Assembly (NCBI GenBank): GCA_029776735.1
Contig: JAKOUL010000100.1
Coordinates: 1 to 34,891, forward strand
Direction: 5' to 3'
Length of the DNA stretch: 34,891 bases
DNA from: Dictyoglomota bacterium
GTDB taxonomy: Bacteria; Dictyoglomota; Dictyoglomia; Dictyoglomales; Dictyoglomaceae
The notes beneath the pieces are model-generated. The model was given only the letters and a program-made list of their open reading frames with translations. It searched no databases and was not told the DNA's origin. Of the stretch, positions 19,411 to 28,154 are shown in pieces (the stretch's first letter is position 1; every line of letters begins with the position of its first letter). A program made the translations under genes and the position numbers.

Positions 19411-20723
19411 TCTATTTTTCCATAAAAGTAATCTCTTGCCTCACCTACAAGATATAAAGAACCAGTAATGAGAATTAAATCTGTAGGTGAGGCTCTTTTA
19501 ATTACATCCTTAAAAGCCTCTTCAGAAGTCTCATAAATATAGGTTGGTTTATCTTTGTTTACCATCTCAGCAAGTTCTTTTGGAGATCTGGTACGTGGAC
19601 TTGGAAGAGGTACAAAGTGAAAGCTAAAGACTAAAGGATCTAAAGTGGATATAAATCCTTGAGCATCTTTATCTTTCATCATTCCGCATATTAAGAATAA
19701 GTGTTTAAAATTGACATAGTCTTGGAGGGTTTCTTTTAAGGCTATAGCAGAAGAGACATTGTGAGCTCCGTCGATCACTATGAGAGGTTTTTCTTGTATA
19801 ATTTCAAACCTTCCTTTCCACTCCACTTTGGAAAATCCCTGCTTGATAGCAGAAAGATTTAGATTCAAATTACTCATTCTTAAAGCAGCATATGCGGTAA
19901 CAGCATTAATAATTTGATGCTGTCCCAAGAGAGGGATAAAGATTTCTTTTCTTGTTCCATTTCCTTCTAATCTGAATCTTTGTCCTGAAAGATTAGAGTC
20001 TATTCTATTCCATTTATAAGCATCATCAACTTTAACATAAGGGGCATTTTTCTCTACGGCTATTTTTTTTATAGCTTCCCATGCTTCTGGGTCTTGGGGA
20101 GAAGACACTAAAGGAATGCCTTCTTTTATAATTCCGGCTTTTTCTGTAGCAATTTGATAGAGGGTATTTCCTAAGATATGTGTATGATCAAAACTTATAG
20201 GGGTTATTACAGATATAAGTGGGGTAATTGTGTTAGTAGCGTCAAGTCTTCCTCCAAGTCCCACTTCAATTACCACGTAATCAAGCTTTTTGTTATAAAA
20301 ATAAAGAAAGGCAAGAGAAGTTAAAACTTCAAAGAAAGTTGGCGATCCATAAATAGGATGTTCTTTTGTTTTTTGAATATATGGCTTTGCCATTTCTAAC
20401 AATTCTACAAATTCTTTTTGGCTTATCCAGCCATCCTGAGTTGAGATTCTTTCTCTTAAGGATTGAAGATGAGGAGAGGTATAAAGTCCTACTTTATATC
20501 CTGCTTCTTTTAAAACAGAAAAGATCATGGCTGAAGTTGATCCTTTCCCCTTTGTCCCAGCTATGTGAAAACCTTTTAATTTCTTATGAGGATTTCCCAT
20601 CACTTCTAAGAGATAGTTCATTCTTTCAAGATAAAATTTTTTCTCTGCATAACTTACTTTATTTAAACGCTTTTCATAGTTTGTGAGACTATAGACATAG
20701 TTTACTGCCTCTTCATAGTCCAT
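19407..20723 (-). CDS. folC: Folylpolyglutamate synthase/dihydrofolate synthase
   Basis: The 438-residue Mur-ligase-fold protein adds glutamate to dihydropteroate and/or folates using ATP. The P-loop is FHIAGTKGKGSTSAM, followed by YTSPHLQSLRERI. The Mg/ATP motif is EVGLGGRLDATN, with SFDHTHILG and the C-terminal IDGAHNVSSA. The length is typical. The ATG has GGGAGG about 8 nt upstream and a clean promoter at 20755-20783. It is monocistronic and diverges from the DUF4914 gene. Confidence 0.96.
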   Translation of the reverse strand: MDYEEAVNYVYSLTNYEKRLNKVSYAEKKFYLERMNYLLEVMGNPHKKLKGFHIAGTKGKGSTSAMIFSVLKEAGYKVGLYTSPHLQSLRERISTQDGWISQKEFVELLEMAKPYIQKTKEHPIYGSPTFFEVLTSLAFLYFYNKKLDYVVIEVGLGGRLDATNTITPLISVITPISFDHTHILGNTLYQIATEKAGIIKEGIPLVSSPQDPEAWEAIKKIAVEKNAPYVKVDDAYKWNRIDSNLSGQRFRLEGNGTRKEIFIPLLGQHQIINAVTAYAALRMSNLNLNLSAIKQGFSKVEWKGRFEIIQEKPLIVIDGAHNVSSAIALKETLQDYVNFKHLFLICGMMKDKDAQGFISTLDPLVFSFHFVPLPSPRTRSPKELAEMVNKDKPTYIYETSEEAFKDVIKRASPTDLILITGSLYLVGEARDYFYGKID

Positions 20724-20754
20724 TAGGAAACCTCCCGTAGAAATCTTTCAATGA

Positions 20755-20783
20755 ATTTTAGCAAAAAAGAAGTTTGATGACAA
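20755..20783 (-). promoter_or_regulatory. folC promoter
   Basis: On the minus strand, TTGTCA (20778-20783), 17 nt, TAAAAT (20755-20760), about 32 nt upstream of the folC ATG. Confidence 0.7.
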
Positions 20784-20790
20784 TTTTTGT

Positions 20791-20819
20791 TTGATTTTTG
20801 AGATCTTTTGTGTTAAATT
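20791..20819 (+). promoter_or_regulatory. Candidate promoter of the DUF4914 gene
   Basis: TTGATT (20791-20796), 17 nt, TAAATT (20814-20819). The match is moderate. Transcription from about 20826 would place the terminator-like hairpin (20851-20896) in the 5' leader. A perfect ATTGATCAAT palindrome follows at 20836-20845. Confidence 0.4.
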
Positions 20820-20850
20820 TATTAAAGAATTTAAAATTGATCAATGGTGA

Positions 20851-20896
20851 CCAACAATTTACCTCAATAGTATAAAGGTAAAATTGTTGGTTTTTT
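20851..20896 (+). terminator. Terminator-like hairpin in the leader of the DUF4914 gene (possible attenuator)
   Basis: CCAACAATTTACC (20851-20863) pairs with GGTAAAATTGTTGG (20877-20890), 13 bp with one bulged A and a 13-nt loop, followed by TTTTTT (20891-20896). It has the form of an intrinsic terminator. The only plus-strand gene it could serve is the downstream one at 20927, since folC upstream runs the other way. A transcriptional attenuator is therefore the natural reading. No antiterminator partner is obvious by eye. Confidence 0.7.
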
Positions 20897-20926
20897 GTTT
20901 ATTTTTAGGAGAAAGGAGAAAAGAGT

Positions 20927-22807
20927 ATGATCCGAGAAGAAATATCTTATTTTGTACTCCCAAAAGAAGTAGAAGACATTCTTCTTTCTTGCAAAAAAAT
21001 TATTATTCCTGAAAAGAGAGAAGATTTTTTTGACCTTGCATTAGGTGAAAAAGGAAATATGGAGTTTGAGGTAAAGTATGATGTGCCTGGTAAGGGCGAA
21101 GTAGTGGAAGCTGTTGTAACAAGATGTAAAAATGGAATCGTAGTAAATTATCCTGATATATATATGAGAAGAAGAGATCCTGATAGTCTTGTGATAGGAG
21201 ACGAGGGAGATACCGATAAACCAACTTTTAAAGAGAAATCTATGGAGGATTTTGATATATTAAGAGAGAAGACCTTTGAATGGCTAAAAAATCAAGAGCT
21301 TATTGTTATGCCCTTTATGTCAGGAGGATTTGAACATGGATATCCTTCTTTACTAATTGCTCCATCTAATGCTGCTTTCTTTGCTGGTACTTTAGCAGAT
21401 ATTCAGGGTTTTATACCGAGGGGTCAGCTTAAAACAGATTTTGATCCTATTGCTATTGTATATGTTGCTCCTCCTTTTAGACATACTCATTTTGATGGTA
21501 AACAAATAGTAGTCCACAACAGGATAAATGGAAAACATGAGGTTTTTTCATATAATCTTTATCCTGGTCCCAGTGCTAAAAAGGGTATTTATGGCGTACT
21601 TTTAAATATTGGAGAGATGGAAGGTTGGGTAACTGCTCATGCATCAACAGTAAGAATAATTACCCCTTATGATAATGTACTTACTATTATGCATGAAGGA
21701 GCAAGTGGTGGTGGTAAAAGTGAGATGACCCAGCAGATGCACCGAGAAAAAGATAATCGTGTTCTTCTTGGAATAAATATTGTTTCTGGGGAGAAATTTT
21801 ATATTGAAGTTAAAGAATCTTGTGAAATACAACCTGTGACTGATGATATGGCTCTTTGCCATCCTCGTCTTCAGACAGGAAGAGGTAAGATGGCAGTAAA
21901 AGATGCAGAACAGGGATGGTTTGTAAGACTTGACAATATTAAAAGTTATGGTACAGATCCTCAACTGGAAAGTTTGACTATTCATCCACCAGAGCCATTA
22001 ATCTTTCTAAATATAGAAGGACATCCAGGAGCTACAGCTCTTATATGGGAACATATTATGGATGAACCTGGGAAACCATGTCCTAATCCAAGAGTAATAA
22101 TCCCAAGAAGATTTATACCAGATATTGTTGATGAACCTGTTGAGATAGATGTAAGAAGTTTTGGACTTAGGACTCCACCTTGTACAAAGGAAAATCCTTC
22201 TTATGGAATAGTGGGTTTATTTCATGTACTTCCTGCTGCTCTTGCATGGTTATGGAGACTTGTAAGCCCAAGAGGATATGATAATCCCAGTGTCACCGAA
22301 GATGATTTTATGAGCAGTGAAGGAGTAGGTTCTTATTGGCCTTTTGCTACTGGGAAGATGGTGAGACAAGCCAATCTGCTTTTACAGCAGATTTTAGATT
22401 ATCCTAATACTCAGTATATCCTTATTCCCAATCAATATATAGGAGTTTATAGAGTGGGATTTATGCCTCAATGGATTGTAAGGGAATATCTTGCTAAGAG
22501 AGGAAGTGCAAGACTTAGACCTGAACAATTAAAACCTGCAGGATGTCCGCTTTTGGGGTATGCATTAGAAATGCTTAAAGTAGAGGGACATTATATTCCA
22601 AAAGCCTTTCTTCAAGTAGACCAACAACCTGAGGTAGGTCCTGAAGCTTATTATAAAGGTGCACAGATGCTTAAAAGTTTCTTTAAAAAAGAATTACAGA
22701 AGTTTATGTCTCTTGATCTTGATCCCTTAGGTAAGAGAATCATTGAATGTTGCTTAGATGATGGTACATTAGAAGATTATATTAGATTAATTCCTCCTCG
22801 GAGGTAG
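20927..22807 (+). CDS. DUF4914 family protein with PEPCK-like P-loop
   Basis: The 626-residue soluble protein is one I assign to DUF4914 from memory of its motifs. A Walker A-type loop, EGASGGGKSEMTQQ, lies at residues 257-270 (Lys264). About 55-60 residues later comes PVTDDMALCHP, an acidic pair that could bind metal. Further conserved-looking blocks are GHPGATALIWEHIMDEPGKP, NPRVIIPRRFIP and SEGVGSYWPFATGKMV. The size and order recall phosphoenolpyruvate carboxykinase (P-loop, then DD), so a nucleotide-dependent kinase or carboxykinase-like activity is possible (inference). The substrate is unknown. The ATG follows AGGAGAAAGGAG. The leader carries a terminator-like hairpin, and pduL lies 99 nt downstream on the same strand. 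Confidence 0.8.
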   Translation: MIREEISYFVLPKEVEDILLSCKKIIIPEKREDFFDLALGEKGNMEFEVKYDVPGKGEVVEAVVTRCKNGIVVNYPDIYMRRRDPDSLVIGDEGDTDKPTFKEKSMEDFDILREKTFEWLKNQELIVMPFMSGGFEHGYPSLLIAPSNAAFFAGTLADIQGFIPRGQLKTDFDPIAIVYVAPPFRHTHFDGKQIVVHNRINGKHEVFSYNLYPGPSAKKGIYGVLLNIGEMEGWVTAHASTVRIITPYDNVLTIMHEGASGGGKSEMTQQMHREKDNRVLLGINIVSGEKFYIEVKESCEIQPVTDDMALCHPRLQTGRGKMAVKDAEQGWFVRLDNIKSYGTDPQLESLTIHPPEPLIFLNIEGHPGATALIWEHIMDEPGKPCPNPRVIIPRRFIPDIVDEPVEIDVRSFGLRTPPCTKENPSYGIVGLFHVLPAALAWLWRLVSPRGYDNPSVTEDDFMSSEGVGSYWPFATGKMVRQANLLLQQILDYPNTQYILIPNQYIGVYRVGFMPQWIVREYLAKRGSARLRPEQLKPAGCPLLGYALEMLKVEGHYIPKAFLQVDQQPEVGPEAYYKGAQMLKSFFKKELQKFMSLDLDPLGKRIIECCLDDGTLEDYIRLIPPRR

Positions 22808-22906
22808 TACTATATTTTTTAAGCTTTAAAAATTTTTCTATTAATGATATAACATTAGTGAGGAATCTTAAGGAAAAAGTAAAATATTCAAGGAGGAATA
22901 TTAAGA

Positions 22907-23509
22907 ATGAACGAAGTAAAAGTACCCGTAGGCGTGTCGGCGCGTCATTTACATCTCTCTCAGGAAGATCTGGAGAGATTATTTGGTGAGGGTGCCCAAT
23001 TAAATATATATAAGCCTTTATCCCAACCTGGACAGTTTGCAGCAGCAGAAGAAGTAGAAGCGATTGGTCCAAAAGGGAGAGCTCTAAAACTGAGGGTACT
23101 TGGTCCTATAAGAAAGGTAACTCAAGTAGAAATTTCTCTTACTGATGCTATTAATCTTGGAGTTCAGCCTCCAGTAAGAGAGTCAGGAGATATTGAAGGA
23201 ACTCCTGGGATAAGAATAAGAGGACCGTTGGGAGAGATTGAAATTCCAGAGGGTGTGATTATAGCAAGGAGACATATTCATACTCCTAAAGATATGGCAG
23301 AAGAGTTAGGACTTACTGATAAACAAATAGTAAAAGTAAGAGTTGAGGGAATACGTGCAGTGACTTTTGAAAATGTGCTTATTAGAGTAAGTGATAAATT
23401 TGTATGGGAATTTCATGTGGATACTGATGAGGCAAATGCAGCTTTAGTAAAAACAGGAGATATGGCAACAGTTATTTTTGAACCGGTAGAAATTTCTCAA
23501 AAAACATAA
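22907..23509 (+). CDS. pduL: Phosphate propanoyltransferase / phosphotransacetylase PduL
   Basis: It interconverts acyl-CoA and acyl-phosphate. The 200-residue protein has the two PduL beta-barrel halves with their metal-binding histidines: GVSARHLHLS (His14, His16) near the N-terminus and IIARRHIHTP in the second half, plus KVTQVEISLTDA and FHVDTDEANA. There is no N-terminal microcompartment targeting extension, and no shell protein genes are nearby. It therefore likely serves as the housekeeping phosphotransacetylase of acetate fermentation. AAGGAGG lies about 10 nt upstream of the ATG. A strong terminator follows at 23537. Confidence 0.93.
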   Translation: MNEVKVPVGVSARHLHLSQEDLERLFGEGAQLNIYKPLSQPGQFAAAEEVEAIGPKGRALKLRVLGPIRKVTQVEISLTDAINLGVQPPVRESGDIEGTPGIRIRGPLGEIEIPEGVIIARRHIHTPKDMAEELGLTDKQIVKVRVEGIRAVTFENVLIRVSDKFVWEFHVDTDEANAALVKTGDMATVIFEPVEISQKT

Positions 23510-23536
23510 AAAAGTGATAGAGATTAAAAATTTGTG

Positions 23537-23564
23537 AAAAGGGAGGAGAGTTTCCTCCCTTTTT
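23537..23564 (+). terminator. Intrinsic terminator after pduL
   Basis: AAAAGGGAGGA (23537-23547) pairs perfectly with TCCTCCCTTTT (23553-23563) over 11 bp with a 5-nt loop (GAGTT). The T-run is shared with the 3' arm. It ends the DUF4914-pduL transcription unit. Confidence 0.88.
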
Positions 23565-23654
23565 GTTTAATTCTTCTAAGTTATTCTCCTAAAAAGTTAT
23601 AAAAGTTATAATTTAATAAGTTAAACTAAACTGAGTTATGAGGAGGTAAAATAG

Positions 23655-23954
23655 ATGAGTAAGTTAATAATAATTCTTTTAGTAGGAGTAATCTTAGCTC
23701 TACTATTCTCTCTGCAGAATCAGACTGAAATTACCATACATTTTTTTTATTGGTCTTTTCAAACCACGATATCAACTGTTACATTTCTTTCCTTTTCTAT
23801 AGGAGCGGTGCTTTCTTTTTTAAGTGTTATTCCTAATTTGGTTAGAGATAAAAGGAATATCACAAAGCTTTCTAAAAGAGTGAAAGAATTAGAAGGAGAA
23901 TTAGAAAAGAAACCCCCTCAAGAAGATCAAGTTGGAAATATCCAACAAAATTAA
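23655..23954 (+). CDS. LapA/DUF1049 family small membrane protein
   Basis: The 99-residue protein has two membrane helices (about residues 3-20 and 38-60) and a basic-then-acidic helical tail (NITKLSKRVKELEGELEKK) likely to form a coiled coil. LLVGVILALLFSLQNQTEITIHFF is the hallmark of the lipopolysaccharide-assembly-protein-A (DUF1049) domain. In a bacterium without clear LPS its role is unknown. The ATG follows GAGGAGG. It leads a tightly spaced run with nadA (18-nt gap), which may be coincidental to NAD synthesis. Confidence 0.85.
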   Translation: MSKLIIILLVGVILALLFSLQNQTEITIHFFYWSFQTTISTVTFLSFSIGAVLSFLSVIPNLVRDKRNITKLSKRVKELEGELEKKPPQEDQVGNIQQN

Positions 23955-23972
23955 ATATTAAAGGGTGGAAAA

Positions 23973-24869
23973 ATGCTTCAGGAAAAGATAAAAGAATTAA
24001 AGAAAAAAAGAAATGCTATTATTCTTGCTCATAATTATCAGCTTTCTGAGGTACAAGAGATAGCAGATTTTACTGGGGACTCCTTAGAATTAGCAAGAAT
24101 AGCGAGTAATGTAAAAGAAGACGTCATTGTCTTTTGTGGGGTACATTTTATGGCAGAAACAGCCTCAATACTTGCTCCTAATAAGATAATTCTTTTTCCG
24201 GATATGAATGCAGGGTGCCCTTTAGCAAACACTATAACCGCTCAAGACTTGAGAGATTTAAAAGAAAAGTATAAAGATGCCATAGTTGTATCTTATGTAA
24301 ATACCACAGCTGAGGTAAAAGCAGAAAGTGATTACATCTGTACATCTGCTAATGCTGCATTGGTAGTAGAAAAAATTCCAGAGAAAAGGATTATTTTTGT
24401 TCCTGATAGAAATCTGGGATATTATGTAAGCAAAAAGGTTAAAAACAAAGAGATGATTATCTGGAATGGTTTTTGTCCTACTCACCAGAGAATATTGCCA
24501 CAAGATATAATTAGATTAAAAGAAGAACATAGAGATGCTAAAGTAGTTGTTCATCCAGAATGTAGAAAAGAAGTCTTAGATATAGCTGATGAAATAGCAA
24601 GTACCAGTGGGATATTAAGATTTTGCAAAGAAGATTCTAATAGAAAGTACATTATTGGCACCGAAGTAGGGCTTCTATATAGGTTAAGAAGAGAAAATCC
24701 AGATAAAGAATTTATTTTAGCATCTCCTCTTGCAGTATGTCCTAATATGAAAAAAATTACCTTAGAAAAGATCCTCTGTACTCTTGAGAACATGGAGCCT
24801 CAAGTTAAGGTTCCTGAAACCATAAGAGAAAAAGCTCTGAAACCTATTGAAAGAATGCTTTCATTATGA
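23973..24869 (+). CDS. nadA: Quinolinate synthase A
   Basis: It condenses iminoaspartate with dihydroxyacetone phosphate to quinolinate, using a [4Fe-4S] cluster. It is the 298-residue, three-domain short form typical of thermophiles. The three cluster cysteines are present: Cys82 in MNAGCPLA, Cys168 in NGFCPTHQ and Cys256 in LAVCPNMKK. Substrate blocks ILAHNYQ, DFTGDSLELAR and VVHPECRKEV are intact. The last 4 nt overlap the nadB start (ATGA), so NadA and NadB, which share unstable iminoaspartate, are co-translated. Confidence 0.98.
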   Translation: MLQEKIKELKKKRNAIILAHNYQLSEVQEIADFTGDSLELARIASNVKEDVIVFCGVHFMAETASILAPNKIILFPDMNAGCPLANTITAQDLRDLKEKYKDAIVVSYVNTTAEVKAESDYICTSANAALVVEKIPEKRIIFVPDRNLGYYVSKKVKNKEMIIWNGFCPTHQRILPQDIIRLKEEHRDAKVVVHPECRKEVLDIADEIASTSGILRFCKEDSNRKYIIGTEVGLLYRLRRENPDKEFILASPLAVCPNMKKITLEKILCTLENMEPQVKVPETIREKALKPIERMLSL

Positions 24870-26512
24870 ATATAGAAAGATATATTTCTAATTTTTCTAA
24901 AGAGGACTTTGTCCAGGAGTATGATCTTATTATCATAGGAAGTGGGGTAGGAGGGTTAACTGCTGCTTATTATACTCCTGAAAGCTTTAAGGTAGCTCTT
25001 TTTACAAAAGATAAACTTGAGGAAAGTAATACTTATTATGCTCAAGGAGGAATTGCTGTTGCTTTGAGTCCCAATGATTCTCCTGAGCTTCATTTTAGAG
25101 ATACTATTCTTGCAGGAGCTGATTTTTGTGAGGAAAAAATTGTAAAAATAGTGGTAAACGAGGGTATTGATAGAGTAAAAGATCTTATTAGGCTGGGTGC
25201 AATTTTTGATAAGAAAGATGGACTTTCCTTTACACGAGAGGCTGCTCATAGTAGAAGAAGAATTATTCATGCTCATGGGGATGCTACAGGATATGAAGTG
25301 GCAAGGGCACTTATAGAAGCTGTAGAGAAAAAAGAAAATTTAGATCTATTTGAAGAGCATATGCTATTAGAGCTATTAACTAAAGATGATACTGTGATAG
25401 GAGGAGTTTTTTGGGATATAAAGGAAAAAAGAATAGATATTATTCTTGCAAAATATACAATTCTTGCCACAGGAGGAGCAGGGCAGATCTATGCAAATAC
25501 TACTAATCCTTTAACTACAACGGGTGATGGAATTTCTTCAGCGTATAGAGTGGGAGCACGAGTAATGGATTTGGAGTTTTTCCAGTTTCATCCTACAGCT
25601 TTAAAGATGGATGCTCCTCAAAGATTTCTTATTTCTGAATCAGTAAGAGGAGAAGGGGGAATTCTAATAAATTCTTTTGGCGAAAGGTTTATGTTAAACT
25701 ACCATCCTTTAGGAGATCTTGCTCCAAGGGATGTGGTAACCCGAGCTATGTATATTGAAATGATAGAGACACAAAAAGATATATATATTGATTTTCGTCC
25801 TGTTGGAGATAAAAAGATAAAAGAAAGATTTCCTAATATATATAGAAAATGTTTAGAGTATGGATACGACATCACAAAAGAACCTATCCCTGTAGCTCCT
25901 ACAGCCCATTACTATATGGGAGGAATAGAAACTGATGAATACGGTAGAACAAGTTTAAAAAATTTATATGCTTGTGGTGAAGTTGCTTGTACAGGTCTTC
26001 ATGGAGCAAATAGACTTGCTAGTAATTCTCTCTTAGAGGCTCTTGTCTTTGGTAAAAGATGCATTGATGCTGTATTGAGTGATAAACCAGCTAAAACTAA
26101 TTTGAATATTCAAAGAAATATTTCTCTTCAGGGAAAAGAATTCTTAGATTGTGATAAGAGAATATCTAAGCTTAAGAACTTACTTTGGGAAAAGGCTGGA
26201 ATTCTAAGAGAGGAAAAGGAGCTTAAAGAGGCAAAAAGAGAAATTGAGAATTTAATAGATGAGGTTTATGGTATAACTCATAAAAGTAGAAACTTTTATG
26301 AATATAAAAATATGTTAATTTTAGACTATCTTATTGTAAATTCGGCACTTTTAAGAAGAGAAAGTAGGGGGGCACATTTTAGAATAGATTTTCCTAAAAT
26401 GGAAGATTCTTGGAGAAAACATATTGTGTGGGAGAAAGATAAAGAGGTGATATATCGTGAGGTCAATTCCTTACCATCTTTTAAGAAAAATAGTAGAAGA
26501 AGCTCTAAATGA
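24866..26512 (+). CDS. nadB: L-aspartate oxidase
   Basis: It is a 548-residue FAD enzyme oxidising L-aspartate to iminoaspartate for NadA. Features are the FAD site IIGSGVGGLTAAYY, TYYAQGGIAVAL, AAHSRRRIIHAHGDATG, the active-site region APTAHYYMGGIETDEYGRT, HGANRLASNSLLEALVFG, and a C-terminal helical domain with RRESRGAHFRIDFP. In an anaerobe the electron acceptor would be fumarate or another acceptor instead of oxygen (inference). The last 56 nt overlap nadC in another frame, so the C-terminal residues LPSFKKNSRRSSK are probably not under strong constraint. Confidence 0.98.
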   Translation: MNIERYISNFSKEDFVQEYDLIIIGSGVGGLTAAYYTPESFKVALFTKDKLEESNTYYAQGGIAVALSPNDSPELHFRDTILAGADFCEEKIVKIVVNEGIDRVKDLIRLGAIFDKKDGLSFTREAAHSRRRIIHAHGDATGYEVARALIEAVEKKENLDLFEEHMLLELLTKDDTVIGGVFWDIKEKRIDIILAKYTILATGGAGQIYANTTNPLTTTGDGISSAYRVGARVMDLEFFQFHPTALKMDAPQRFLISESVRGEGGILINSFGERFMLNYHPLGDLAPRDVVTRAMYIEMIETQKDIYIDFRPVGDKKIKERFPNIYRKCLEYGYDITKEPIPVAPTAHYYMGGIETDEYGRTSLKNLYACGEVACTGLHGANRLASNSLLEALVFGKRCIDAVLSDKPAKTNLNIQRNISLQGKEFLDCDKRISKLKNLLWEKAGILREEKELKEAKREIENLIDEVYGITHKSRNFYEYKNMLILDYLIVNSALLRRESRGAHFRIDFPKMEDSWRKHIVWEKDKEVIYREVNSLPSFKKNSRRSSK

Positions 26513-27296
26513 AGATATAGGCACTGGAGATATCACTACAGATAGCATAGTGCCTGAGAATATGTCTTCTAAGGCGATGATTTTAGCGAAAGAGGAAGGG
26601 GTTATAGCTGGACTCCTAATAGCAAGAGAAGTCTTTAGATATTTAGATCCCGAGATATCTTTTAATGAAAATTTTAAAGATGGAGAAAAGGTTAAGAACG
26701 GAGATGTGATTGCTGAGATCTATGGTAACACAAGAGCTATTCTTTCTGGTGAAAGGACTGCTTTAAATTTTCTCCAAAGATTATCTGGTATAGCTACCTA
26801 TACAAAAAAATGTGCTGAAATTGTAGAGCCTTATGGAGTAAAGATCTTAGACACACGTAAAACAACCCCTCTTTTAAGAATTCTGGAAAAATATGCGGTA
26901 AAGGTAGGAGGAGGAGAAAATCATAGATTCTCCTTATATGATATGGTACTTATAAAAGATAATCACATAAAAGTAGCAGGAGATATCAAAGGAGCTGTAA
27001 AAAAAGTGAGAGAAAATATCTCTCATGTATATAAGATTGAAGTTGAGGTTACTAATTTAGAAGAGTTAAAAGAAGCTTTGGAATGTGATGTGGATATGGT
27101 ACTTTTGGATAATATGGATATAAATAAGATAAAAGAATGTGTAGAGATAACTAAAGGTAAAGTTCTTACAGAAGTATCAGGAAATGTTTCCATGGAAAAT
27201 TTAGAAGATATTGCAAAGTTAGGAATAAACTTTATTTCTATGGGGAAACTTACCCATTCTGTTAAAAGTTTAGATATAAGCTTAGAAATAGAATAA
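26457..27296 (+). CDS. nadC: Nicotinate-nucleotide pyrophosphorylase (quinolinate phosphoribosyltransferase)
   Basis: It converts quinolinate and PRPP to nicotinate mononucleotide, completing de novo NaMN synthesis. The 279 residues include the N-terminal EEALNEDIGTGDITTDSIV, GERTALNFLQRLSGIAT, LDTRKTTPLLRILEKYAVKVGGGENHRFSLYDMVLIKDNH (the core active-site block) and VLLDNMD. The GTG start at 26457 is supported by GAGGTGAT 5-6 nt upstream. It lies 56 nt inside nadB, a long same-strand overlap. EamA begins directly after the stop. Confidence 0.98.
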   Translation: MRSIPYHLLRKIVEEALNEDIGTGDITTDSIVPENMSSKAMILAKEEGVIAGLLIAREVFRYLDPEISFNENFKDGEKVKNGDVIAEIYGNTRAILSGERTALNFLQRLSGIATYTKKCAEIVEPYGVKILDTRKTTPLLRILEKYAVKVGGGENHRFSLYDMVLIKDNHIKVAGDIKGAVKKVRENISHVYKIEVEVTNLEELKEALECDVDMVLLDNMDINKIKECVEITKGKVLTEVSGNVSMENLEDIAKLGINFISMGKLTHSVKSLDISLEIE

Positions 27297-28154
27297 ATGG
27301 AAGAAAAATTAAAAGAAAAGAGTAGGGCATATCTTCTTTTATTTATAGCTGTTATTGCTATGGGTTCTGCATCCTTAATTATAAAATTAACCAGTGCTCC
27401 ACCTCTTATAATAGCTACTTACCGTTTACTTATCTCTTCTGTAATTCTTCTTTTCCTAAATGGAAGAAAAATAGAACATGTAAAAAGTTCTTTACCCTTT
27501 TTAATGATATCTGGGTTTTGCCTTGGGATTCATTTCTATTCTTGGATTTCAGCCTTATTTTTGACTTCTGTAGCAAATGCAGTGGTGCTTGTAAATACAA
27601 GTCCTATATTCATTGCTATTTTTTCTTTTATATTTGAGAAAAAATCTCCTTCTAAAAAGTTTTTTCTCTCTTTTGTTTTCGCTATTTTAGGAATAGTTTT
27701 AATTACAAAGAGTGGTTTAACTTTAAAGATTGGTAAAGGAGAAATTCTTTCTATAATAGGTGCTATAACTTTTGCTATATATCTCTATATGGGTAGATAT
27801 ATCTCTGATGATATATCGGTTTCTACATATATAACCTCCGTCTATTTTATATCTGGAGTTATACTTCTCTTTGCATCTCTTTTTTTGGGCTTACCTTTTA
27901 CAGGATATACTCTGGATACTTATATTAAATTTCTTCTTCTTGCATTAGTCCCACAACTTATAGGACATTCCCTTGCAAATTATGCTATAAGGGTATTACC
28001 TCCCACATCTACCTCCATAGTACTAATTGGGGAGACAGTTATTGCTACAATCTTTGCTGTCATCTTCTTACATGAATCTATTAATTCTTATCAACTTTTA
28101 GGTATGTTTATGATTATTATCTCAATTCTTTATAGTGCTTCTGAAGAGAAATAA
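27297..28154 (+). CDS. EamA/DMT-family membrane transporter
   Basis: The 285-residue protein has ten membrane helices in two EamA repeats. The first contains MGSASLIIKLTSAPPLIIATYRLL and ALFLTSVANAVVLVNTSPIF. The second contains LSIIGAITFAIYLYMGRYI and LPPTSTSIVLIGETVIATIFAVIFLHE. The substrate cannot be predicted. The ATG follows the nadC stop with no gap and no obvious Shine-Dalgarno, so expression depends on the nad operon. Transport of a pyridine-nucleotide precursor is a guess from context only. The 3' end overlaps the convergent radical SAM gene by 25 nt. Confidence 0.92.
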   Translation: MEEKLKEKSRAYLLLFIAVIAMGSASLIIKLTSAPPLIIATYRLLISSVILLFLNGRKIEHVKSSLPFLMISGFCLGIHFYSWISALFLTSVANAVVLVNTSPIFIAIFSFIFEKKSPSKKFFLSFVFAILGIVLITKSGLTLKIGKGEILSIIGAITFAIYLYMGRYISDDISVSTYITSVYFISGVILLFASLFLGLPFTGYTLDTYIKFLLLALVPQLIGHSLANYAIRVLPPTSTSIVLIGETVIATIFAVIFLHESINSYQLLGMFMIIISILYSASEEK

